NCBI RefSeq assembly: GCF_002964605.1
Contig: NZ_PQDH01000001.1
Coordinates: 372,001-436,000 of the forward strand
Source: Vallitalea okinawensis
GTDB taxonomy: Bacteria; Bacillota; Clostridia; Lachnospirales; PQDH01
Direction: 5' to 3'
DNA: 64,000 nucleotides
Shown here one piece after another: positions 56,752 through 64,000 of this stretch (the first letter of the stretch is position 1; each line of letters begins with the position of its first letter). The translations under genes and the position numbers were made by a program. The notes below the pieces were generated by a model. The model worked only from the letters and a program-made list of their open reading frames with translations, was not told the origin of the DNA and did not search any database.

Positions 56752-57757
56752 ATATAAAATTATAATTGTAGGCTGTGGAAATATCAGCAATAATTGGCTA
56801 TCTAGTATAACCAAAAGAGCAGATGCGGATATTGTTGCTTTAGTTGATATTATACCTAGTAACGCGGAAATAAAGAAAAAAGAATATGGATTAGATTGTA
56901 AAATCTTCACTCAGTTAGAAGAAGCCATAGCTACTACCAATGCTAATATGGTTTGTGACTTAACTACACCTGCCCATCATTATTCAGTGGTATCTACAGC
57001 CATTCAAGCTGGATGCCATGTTTTAGGTGAGAAACCTATGGCGAATAGCATGGAAGAGGTCAACGATATTGTAAAACTTGTTAATGATCATGATGGATTT
57101 TATGCCGTTATGCAGAATAGAAGATATTTAAAAGGTTTTAGAGGTTTTAAAGAACTTCTAACAAAAGAAACATTAGGCGAAGTTGGCTACTTAGGTGTTA
57201 ATTTTTTCCTCGGACCTCATTTCGGAGGATTTAGAGAATTAATGGACAGTCCTCTTATTCTAGATATGGCAATTCATACTTTTGATCAAGCCCGATTTTT
57301 AATCAATGCAAAACCCATATCTGTTTATTGTCAAGAGTACAACCCAAAGGGTTCATGGTATAAAGGCAATGCCTCAGCTATATGCATCTTTGAGTTTGAT
57401 AATGGCTGTGTTTTAAACTATACTGGCTCATGGTGCGCTCATGGTATTAGTACTCCTTGGGAAGGTCAATGGCGGGTGCAAGGATCAAAAGGTACAGCTG
57501 TATACATAGACGAAAATAATATGTATGCTGAAGTCATTGATGAAACCAATAAAACAAAGAAAGTGCTACCTGGTTTTTCATGGAATGAAAAAACAGATCA
57601 TGCTGGCTGTATTGATGAAATGTTTGAATCAGTTATTAAAGGTAAAAAATCTGATACAGATTGCAGAGATAATCGTTATAGCATGGCTATGGTCTTTGGT
57701 GCTATTAAAAGTGCTAAAAAAGAAAGGAAAATCTATTTAAGTAAAGAGATATTATAG
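56744..57757 (+). CDS. Gfo/Idh/MocA-family oxidoreductase
   Basis: 337 residues from ATG 56744 (MSKYKIIIVGCGNIS), a Rossmann fold binding NAD(P). EKPMANSMEEV marks the EKP motif and LDMAIHTFDQARFLI the catalytic D/H segment. It is translationally coupled to the isomerase gene. The reaction is oxidation or reduction of a sugar or inositol derivative. Confidence 0.92.
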   Translation: MSKYKIIIVGCGNISNNWLSSITKRADADIVALVDIIPSNAEIKKKEYGLDCKIFTQLEEAIATTNANMVCDLTTPAHHYSVVSTAIQAGCHVLGEKPMANSMEEVNDIVKLVNDHDGFYAVMQNRRYLKGFRGFKELLTKETLGEVGYLGVNFFLGPHFGGFRELMDSPLILDMAIHTFDQARFLINAKPISVYCQEYNPKGSWYKGNASAICIFEFDNGCVLNYTGSWCAHGISTPWEGQWRVQGSKGTAVYIDENNMYAEVIDETNKTKKVLPGFSWNEKTDHAGCIDEMFESVIKGKKSDTDCRDNRYSMAMVFGAIKSAKKERKIYLSKEIL

Positions 57758-57771
57758 ACAGACTCTAAGCA

Positions 57772-57801
57772 AAACTGCTATCAGGTATTTGATAGCAGTT
57801 T
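57772..57801 (+). terminator. Terminator of the isomerase/oxidoreductase operon
   Basis: AAACTGCTATCA pairs with TGATAGCAGTTT, 14 bases after the stop. The next 290 bases to the following gene are gene-free. Confidence 0.8.
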
Positions 57802-58091
57802 AACTTTACCTATCATTTATATAGGTTCGTACACTCTTCAAAAATCATTTCTTAGAGAAAAGTGCATCATACTCTTTTGCTTTATCTGGATTTGGAATTC
57901 AACCTAAACACACATTTATCCTCTTATCGAAATTTAATATTCCACGTATCCTACATTTCTTTACATTTAACTAGTATAATAAATCTCTAAAATGAATTTA
58001 TCATATCATCACAAAATCATCACATAACTACTTTAATATATTCACGTATCTACGTAGATATAAAAAAATACAATATGAGGAGTGATTTTTT

Positions 58092-58556
58092 ATGAAAATC
58101 AAAGCTACATCTAAGAAAATACTACTATATGCCCTTGTTATGATCATGTGCTTAACATCTTTACCTATCGATGCTCTTGCATCCGAATACACTGGTGAGT
58201 TTGATAAGTCATATAAAATAACAAAAAGAGTGAAAGTTAAATTTTTGGGTATTAAATTCAAAAAGAAAGTTAAATTTGGAACAGTTAGAGTAACAGGGAC
58301 TTATGACATGGAAGATCCTGATAATATTGGTGAGATAAAAGTCTATTTCCGTGGTTCACTTATTCTTGAAGGCGAGGCAGACAAAAATGGTGTGATGGTG
58401 GGACGTGGGTACAATGTCAAATTAAAAGGTATTGACTGGAGAGTTACACCATGCGTAAAATATTATCCTTCTTGGGGTTGCTATGGACTTGTGGTCAATA
58501 TTGAAGGAGGCGGCCAAGACTTTGATGCACTTTATGTACCACTAGGTGGAATCTAA
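58092..58556 (+). CDS. Small secreted hypothetical protein
   Basis: 154 residues. A signal peptide (KILLYALVMIMCLTSLPIDALAS) is followed by a basic region (FLGIKFKKKVKFG) and beta-strand-like sequence to the C-terminus (WRVTPCVKYYPSWGCYGLVVNI, two Cys that could bridge). No family recognised. GAGGAGTGATT precedes the ATG, and a strong terminator follows. Confidence 0.75.
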   Translation: MKIKATSKKILLYALVMIMCLTSLPIDALASEYTGEFDKSYKITKRVKVKFLGIKFKKKVKFGTVRVTGTYDMEDPDNIGEIKVYFRGSLILEGEADKNGVMVGRGYNVKLKGIDWRVTPCVKYYPSWGCYGLVVNIEGGGQDFDALYVPLGGI

Positions 58557-58661
58557 ACACATTACTACTATAAAAGAAAATCTAATATATTACATAGTTA
58601 ATACTGTTGAATAGGTATCATGTTGATAGGCTGTATCCTATGAGTCTATCATGTAAACTAT

Positions 58662-58703
58662 AAAAATCTCCAACCTGATTATAATCAAGTTGGAGATTTT
58701 TTT
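58662..58703 (+). terminator. Terminator after the secreted protein gene
   Basis: AAAAATCTCCAAC and GTTGGAGATTTTTTT form the stem, with an inner TGATTATAATCA palindrome in the loop. Confidence 0.85.
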
Positions 58704-59115
58704 AACTATGATACTAACCAAAATACTTCATCTTTCTTAACAAAAGCTAATTAGTAGTCCCTTAGATCCTTTTTCAGTTGAGATTCATAACACAACATCG
58801 ATTTAAATTTTAGACTTACTCTTACATTCTCACTAAGCATTATATCCGGAAGAGGTATACTCCTACGCTCATCCCTCTTCATTAAAGGCATTTATTTTTT
58901 ATTTCAAATAAATGCAAATTCATTCAAATTTCAAAGATGTGATGATGCAAAATACACCCACAAACCACCAATTGGACTTAATGTCCATTTACTTAAAGAA
59001 TAATCAGATGTGGAATGTGATTGTGGTAATAAGGGCACACATGAAGTCATTTAATTGTTTACTATCCTATAGTTGGGTGTTATACTAATTTTATACATAT
59101 AGAAAGTGTGATAAA
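58704..59115. other. Gene-free region with decayed-looking short ORFs
   Basis: No intact gene. On the minus strand two open stretches of about 40-45 codons are visible (near 58915-59045 and 58760-58895), the second ending QLKKDLRDY, but neither has a ribosome site. They may be remnants of a lost gene. Confidence 0.3.
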
Positions 59116-59553
59116 ATGAAAGAACAATTAAAGAAATTGATAAATACTTTTTTCAGCTTCAAAGGACGGATAAATCGCTTAGCTTATTTCGGCTATGGTT
59201 GTGTTCTATTTGCTTATTGGTTAATCATTTACCTAATATTAATGCTTAGTGAACCTACAACAGTTGAATTAATTATCTTCCTTGTACTTATGATACTACC
59301 ATTCGTCTCTTCAACAAGTTTACATGTACGAAGACTCCACGATTTAAACCATTCTGGGTGGTGGGCTATTGTTATTTTTATAGGTGTTTTGTCAATACCA
59401 GTTATTTCTAATATTATTTCACTTATTGCAGGTATCTACCTCACCTTCTGGAAGGGTACAGATGGACCTAATGATTATGGTAACGATCCTTTGAACGATG
59501 ATCCATTTATGTACGATACAATAACACAAGATGATGAAAAAAATATCAACTAA
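59116..59553 (+). CDS. DUF805 family membrane protein
   Basis: 145 residues. FFSFKGRINRLAYFGYG is the typical DUF805 start, with three or four helices and LHVRRLHDLNHSGWWA, the conserved loop. Ends in a charged tail with WKGTDGPNDYGNDPL. Role unknown. Confidence 0.93.
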   Translation: MKEQLKKLINTFFSFKGRINRLAYFGYGCVLFAYWLIIYLILMLSEPTTVELIIFLVLMILPFVSSTSLHVRRLHDLNHSGWWAIVIFIGVLSIPVISNIISLIAGIYLTFWKGTDGPNDYGNDPLNDDPFMYDTITQDDEKNIN

Positions 59554-59558
59554 ACATT

Positions 59559-59596
59559 AAAAAAACTGTTGGCAGCTACCTGCCAACAGTTTTTTT
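59559..59596. terminator. Bidirectional terminator after the DUF805 gene
   Basis: A 17-bp perfect stem (AAAAAAACTGTTGGCAG with its complement) has T-tracts on both strands. Confidence 0.9.
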
Positions 59597-59691
59597 ATGA
59601 TCAAGAATCATCATCTTCTTGGTATTGATCCTTGTGATTCCTTTTCTATATTAACTAATGTTTTTAACCTTCTCTATTTACAACAAGTTGT

Positions 59692-60387
59692 CTAGTCGTC
59701 AACTTCATTTAATAAGTTTTCATACATTAATTGATCAATATAGACTTTCCCTTTTACTATATTTAAGAGTTTTTTATTCTTAAGAGTTTTTATGCCTCTT
59801 TCAACACTTCTTAGACTTACTCCTATTTCATCTGCAATCTGTTGCCTTGTTTTTCTTATATATAAATGATCACCATTAAACTCTACAAATTCTTTTACGA
59901 GGAACTTTTTTAATAAATATATGCTTGGATAATATCGTATCATACCTCTATCTTTTGAAACAGGATATAGTCTTTTAGCTAATTTTTTTAATAAAATAAT
60001 AGTACAAGTGTGGTCATTCTGTATCCATTTCCAAAAATCCTGTCGAGATAATTGTATTAGAATACAGTCAGTAACTGTTTGAATAGTAACAGCAGCTTCT
60101 AGTTGATCAGCAAGAACTGCCTGCTCTCCAATAAAATGAATTCCCTTTGCTCTACCGAATACATATAGATAACCTTCTTTGAATTCATTCATAACACAAC
60201 ATTCACCTTTGCACAGTATATACACATATTTTATTTCATCCATTTTTTTTAAGATAACGCTATCTGGTTCAAAACGCTTAATATGACAACGTTTTTTTAT
60301 ATCAATTGGCATATTTTTAATTAACTCTCGAATATCATCAGATTCCTTGATAAGTTCCTCTAAGTTCACTATTCTACCCACTTCCAA
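59692..60387 (-). CDS. Crp/Fnr-family transcriptional regulator
   Basis: 231 residues. Cyclic-nucleotide-binding-like barrel (residues ~25-150: VILKKMDEIKYVYILCKGEC, HFIGEQAVLADQLEAAV) and winged helix (RKTRQQIADEIGVSLRSVERGIKTL). No Cys cluster for an Fe-S site is obvious, so it is not a canonical Fnr. It lies 135 bases past the stop of the YczE-like gene on the same strand. Confidence 0.92.
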   Translation of the reverse strand: MEVGRIVNLEELIKESDDIRELIKNMPIDIKKRCHIKRFEPDSVILKKMDEIKYVYILCKGECCVMNEFKEGYLYVFGRAKGIHFIGEQAVLADQLEAAVTIQTVTDCILIQLSRQDFWKWIQNDHTCTIILLKKLAKRLYPVSKDRGMIRYYPSIYLLKKFLVKEFVEFNGDHLYIRKTRQQIADEIGVSLRSVERGIKTLKNKKLLNIVKGKVYIDQLMYENLLNEVDD

Positions 60388-60522
60388 TTATTTCATGCTA
60401 TTTATCATATTATAACATATTAAAAGTTTTATCAGCTATTCTTTTAAAATTCCATTGTAAGAACCTATCGTTAGTGTATGTAAACTCATATCTCAATTAC
60501 CCTCTATGTATCAAAAAAACTA

Positions 60523-61182
60523 TTAAACTTTATTAAGTTTAATCTTGCTCATCTCCAACTTTTTCTCTATATTCTTTAAGGATTTGAGTGACATATCCAC
60601 AATTTTTCCAGTAACTAATGAAATAATGATGGTCCCTATATTAATTTGACCTAAACCATTCCCCCATATAAGACCAACTAATACTGCGAAGATGACTAAA
60701 GATAAATCTGTATAAAGTTTTGATGTACCTATAGTCGTCTTAAATAATTTACATATTGCAAATTGATACTCTTCAAGTGGTGATGGCATCCCGCTAAAAA
60801 TTAATAAAGATATGGCAATTCCAGAAACAATCGTCATAACGATAAAGATCACGATATTTGTCATTAAGTAGTCATAATGAAAGCTATTCTCTAATGATTT
60901 CATAAAAAAATCAATGCAATAACCTATCAAAAAAGCGACTACCAGTGCTCCCCAATTAAATTTTTTCTTAGATATGACTTTGTTAATAGATATAAAGATA
61001 AAGCCTATAAACCAACTGAAAAATCCAATGGATAACCCAGTTGCAATTGATAAATTTGCGTATAGAGCATTTAAAGCATTTAATCCTAGCCCCGTCTTGA
61101 TGAGTAAGACTATGGAAAATGATAAAGATATTATTCCCAGCAATGCTAGTATCATTTTTGTTAAGATTGTGTTTTTTAACAT
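60523..61182 (-). CDS. YczE/YitT-like membrane protein
   Basis: 219 residues from the ATG after AGGGAGGAAAAC. Five hydrophobic helices and the family segment SIVLLIKTGLGLNALNALYANL. Role unknown; YczE of Bacillus is needed for lipopeptide production. Confidence 0.85.
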   Translation of the reverse strand: MLKNTILTKMILALLGIISLSFSIVLLIKTGLGLNALNALYANLSIATGLSIGFFSWFIGFIFISINKVISKKKFNWGALVVAFLIGYCIDFFMKSLENSFHYDYLMTNIVIFIVMTIVSGIAISLLIFSGMPSPLEEYQFAICKLFKTTIGTSKLYTDLSLVIFAVLVGLIWGNGLGQINIGTIIISLVTGKIVDMSLKSLKNIEKKLEMSKIKLNKV

Positions 61183-61333
61183 GTTTTCCTCCCTGTACAA
61201 GCGCTACGTAAATTATTCAGTGCATAGTAATAGGCGATATATAATACGCTCACTACATATCATGTCAATATAACACATATGATGACTACGCGCAATCATA
61301 ATTATCACCTATTACACTTATGCAACTTCTTAT

Positions 61334-62920
61334 TTACTTGTCATAGTATGATTTGTAAATTCCATTAAATGATGTTTTTCCGTTACTTAATGTTCCTGGT
61401 AAGTCAATCTGTCCATCACCTGTCACTGGTAGACGAGCGCCATCAATATTTGGATTCACATATTGAACAAACCAACTCTCAAGCATTCCTCTTAATCTAA
61501 CGACTGTATCTCTTTGTGCTTCATTATTAATCAAATTAATCTTCTCATGTGGATCATGAATAACATCATAGAGCTCATGTGGTCCATGGGGGTATCTATG
61601 GACATATTTAAATTCCTTAGTACGGATCATTCTTACTGGACCGTATTCATCATAGACGACGACGTTCTCTCTTTCTTCCATAGAAACGCCTCTAAGTAAA
61701 TTAGCAAAACTCATTCCAGGTAATTTTTCAGCCTCTGGATTATGGAGTCCTACATAATCTAATATCGTCGGCATAAAGTCATAGTGACTTAAAAGCTCAT
61801 CACATTTTAATCCTTGCGGAATATGCTGAGGTCTAGATATGATCATTGGAACTTTTACTGAAGTGTCATACATATTTTGCGGAAATGTACCATTACCTTT
61901 TCCCCAAATACCATGTTGTCCTAAATTCATACCGTTATCAGAGGTAAATACTACAATGGTATTATCTCTAATTCCTAATTCATCAAGCTTATTAAGAATG
62001 TCGCCGACACTTTTGTCCATTGCCGTTACAGCTGTATAATAACCTTGTAGCATATATCTTCTTTTATCTTTATTCTCAATTCCAGGATGTCTCCTATATA
62101 CTTGCCAAGGATGAATAGGCTCATCTTCAACTGATTCAAAAGGACACTCGTTATAGGAATCCCATATATCTTTAGGTTGGTCCTCTTTAATCCAAGGGGA
62201 ATGGGGTGCTGTATAGTGAAGGCTTAAGTAAAAGGGTTGATCAGCATCATTACATTTTTCTATATATTGTATACCTTCCTCTGTTATGATGTCTGTTATA
62301 TACCGATCTTCAATGGTTAGTTGACCATATCTATGAAAATCAGGTAAATGATAAATACATCCTCCCTTACCTATAACAGACCAGTAAGAAAATCCTTTTT
62401 GAGGGTTAGGACTATCCCCTAAATGCCATTTACCACTTATACCACACTGATACCCATTACTATTCAGAATATCTGTATACCCTAACTGATCTTTAAGATA
62501 TTGGATAGTTTCGTCACTTTCATGTTTAATAAATCTATATTGAGCCGTTTCTGATATATCAACGGTTTCCTCCTCAGGCACAGTATTAAAATCAATATCC
62601 GTATTATCGCCTAAAGAAGCAATATATCGCTTTTTACTAACTCTTTTATTTTTATATGCTTCTTTATTAATACAACCTTTACCTAACCAATCATGAATAC
62701 CATGTTGTGATGGAATTCTTCCTGTTAGGAGGGAAGCACGTGCGGCTGAACAAACTGGAGATGTACAGAAATAATTTGTAAATAACATCCCCTCCCGAGC
62801 TAACCTATCTAAGTTTGGAGTCTTAACTTCCTTATTTCCATAGCATCCCATTGCCCAGACACCATGGTCATCAGATAGTATAAATACAATATTGGGGTTA
62901 TTTTTTTCTTTCCTTATCAT
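61334..62920 (-). CDS. Sulfatase (S1 family, formylglycine type)
   Basis: 528 residues. Metal-binding ILSDDHG (Asp17, Asp18), the formylglycine site CSAARASLLTGR at Cys57, GISGKWHLGD, and VVFTSDNGMNLGQHG all match the S1 sulfatase pattern. No signal peptide, so it is probably cytoplasmic. Cys57 must be converted to formylglycine by an anaerobic maturase, which is not encoded here. Substrate cannot be told; glycan sulfatases and choline sulfatases share these motifs. Its neighbour is a second sulfatase. Confidence 0.92.
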   Translation of the reverse strand: MIRKEKNNPNIVFILSDDHGVWAMGCYGNKEVKTPNLDRLAREGMLFTNYFCTSPVCSAARASLLTGRIPSQHGIHDWLGKGCINKEAYKNKRVSKKRYIASLGDNTDIDFNTVPEEETVDISETAQYRFIKHESDETIQYLKDQLGYTDILNSNGYQCGISGKWHLGDSPNPQKGFSYWSVIGKGGCIYHLPDFHRYGQLTIEDRYITDIITEEGIQYIEKCNDADQPFYLSLHYTAPHSPWIKEDQPKDIWDSYNECPFESVEDEPIHPWQVYRRHPGIENKDKRRYMLQGYYTAVTAMDKSVGDILNKLDELGIRDNTIVVFTSDNGMNLGQHGIWGKGNGTFPQNMYDTSVKVPMIISRPQHIPQGLKCDELLSHYDFMPTILDYVGLHNPEAEKLPGMSFANLLRGVSMEERENVVVYDEYGPVRMIRTKEFKYVHRYPHGPHELYDVIHDPHEKINLINNEAQRDTVVRLRGMLESWFVQYVNPNIDGARLPVTGDGQIDLPGTLSNGKTSFNGIYKSYYDK

Positions 62921-63058
62921 AAAAATCGCCTTCTTCCTTTATTATTTTAGAAGAATTTTATTTAGTTAATACACGTTACATATTCAGTTACCTATTAATA
63001 TAATTCCATAAACAGTTTTAGTCACAGATTTACATTAGCATATGGAGATAACTTTTCT

Positions 63059-64000
63059 TTAATCTAAAACTAAAGGATCATTGGTTTCTTTTTGCCACCT
63101 TTTTAATTTTTTAATCATTTCATTCTCGATTTCAGCATACTCTTTTTTACCAATTAAATTATCAAGTTCATATGGGTCATCTTTTAAATTATATAACTCT
63201 TTTAGTTGACCTTCAAATGATACGTATTTATAATTACCCTTAACTAACATACGTCCATTAATTTTTTCCGCATAACCATGACCACTTGTTTCGCACATTA
63301 AGTCTTCTCTCCATGATACCTGATCTTGTGAAAATAAGTCCAGTATACTTCTACCATGTACTTTTTCAGTAAAAGATAAACCTGCGGCATCTAAGATAGT
63401 TGTTGGTATGTCCATATTGGAGATTAATTCATTACATTCCTGATGTGGTTTTAACTTGTTTGGCCATCGGATAGCCATTGGAATTCGCATGACTTCTTGA
63501 GACATATAGGAGCATTTATCAAAATGTCCTCCATGACTTGCTAAAGCATCACCATGATCTGCAGACCAAATGACAATGGTATTTTCATCTAGACCAAGTT
63601 CTTTTAATTTATTGATGATCACTCCTCCTGCATCATCTATCATTGTCTGATGAGCATATGCTCTAGCTAGAATCTGTTGCCAATGTTCCCACTTTAGTGG
63701 GCTTGGACTAATAATTTTACCATCTTTATCACCTAATGGTAAATTGCGTTCCTCCCGGTGCACTTCAGGTCGATTATTTAAATCATCAAAATGACTTCCA
63801 TAGACTTGGATCTCTGATGGGTCATACATATCTAAATATTCTTGTGTAGGGAAGAAGGGTTGGTGAGGTCCCCAAAAATCAACACGTAAGTGAAAGGGTT
63901 CTTCACTATCGCTCTTACTAATTTCTTCTAATTGATCACATGCCAGGTTGGCTAAGAAAAATGCTTCATGAGTTTCTTTTGGTGTTGTCGTTATACCAAC
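63059..64000 (-). CDS. Sulfatase, C-terminal part, 5' end cut by the window
   Basis: The frame is open to the window end, so the ATG at 63829 is internal. Visible residues include RVDFWGPHQPFFP, the metal site IVIWSADHGDALASHGGHF and the C-terminal GNYKYVSFEGQLKELYNLKDDPYE of S1 sulfatases. The active-site Cys lies beyond the window. The 138-base gap to the first sulfatase suggests one operon. Confidence 0.9.
   Translation of the reverse strand, partial: VGITTTPKETHEAFFLANLACDQLEEISKSDSEEPFHLRVDFWGPHQPFFPTQEYLDMYDPSEIQVYGSHFDDLNNRPEVHREERNLPLGDKDGKIISPSPLKWEHWQQILARAYAHQTMIDDAGGVIINKLKELGLDENTIVIWSADHGDALASHGGHFDKCSYMSQEVMRIPMAIRWPNKLKPHQECNELISNMDIPTTILDAAGLSFTEKVHGRSILDLFSQDQVSWREDLMCETSGHGYAEKINGRMLVKGNYKYVSFEGQLKELYNLKDDPYELDNLIGKKEYAEIENEMIKKLKRWQKETNDPLVLD

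Noticed and set aside
58704-59115. Two minus-strand ORFs of about 40 codons
   Set aside because: No ribosome sites and no family; kept only as a note on a possible remnant.
63829-63829. Intact second sulfatase starting at 63829
   Set aside because: The frame stays open to the window end with sulfatase-like sequence (RVDFWGPHQPFFP), so the gene is truncated by the window.

Overview
The window is AT-rich, low-GC Firmicute DNA, most likely from an anaerobic, spore-forming member of the Clostridia. The evidence is AGGAGG-type ribosome binding sites throughout, a YesM-type histidine kinase paired with an extracellular lipoprotein solute-binding protein, CspB-type subtilases, a glycine riboswitch, ThrE split into two subunits, and many GNAT and membrane genes typical of environmental Clostridia. 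A Vallitalea-like organism is a guess only. No rRNA, tRNA, CRISPR array or intact insertion sequence was seen.

Layout. 1-2.8 kb: the 3' part of a YesM-like kinase and a sugar-type solute-binding lipoprotein. 2.9-11.3 kb (minus): an oppABCDF peptide ABC transporter operon followed by a chemoreceptor whose only full-length start is an AUA codon. 11.7-14.5 kb: glyA, then a two-subunit ThrE-type serine/threonine exporter. 14.9-28.0 kb (minus): seven tandem CspB/CspA-like subtilases with intact catalytic triads, plus a 280-residue unknown protein at the end of the array. 28-31 kb: a nucleoid-associated protein, a cis-prenyltransferase and small proteins.

31-40.3 kb is a sulfation module. A GT4 glycosyltransferase is divergent from a sulfotransferase, a 64-residue protein and a TauE/SafE transporter. 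Facing these is a probable minus-strand operon of a 29-residue membrane peptide, a histidine kinase, a response regulator, CysQ, CysD and a CysN-CysC fusion. The set makes PAPS, uses it and disposes of PAP, and no APS/PAPS reductase is present. The glycosyltransferase and sulfotransferase genes carry near-identical leaders in inverted orientation, which suggests joint control.

40.5-42.5 kb: a glycine riboswitch and terminator ahead of an ACT-domain protein and a UPF0210 protein. 42.6-54.6 kb: a cold-shock protein, a secreted PI-PLC with six N-terminal repeats, four GNAT acetyltransferases, a cupin, a UPF0316 protein, a SanA/YdcF protein, an XRE regulator fused to a BtrH-like domain, and a two-domain multicopper oxidase. 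Three intergenic stretches in this part look like transcribed non-coding RNAs or leaders. 54.8-57.8 kb: an AraC regulator divergent from a sugar isomerase/oxidoreductase pair. 58-64 kb: a small secreted protein, DUF805, Crp/Fnr and YczE-like proteins, and two sulfatases, the second cut by the window end.

The two most distinctive regions are the seven-gene subtilase array and the two-component-linked PAPS/sulfotransferase module.
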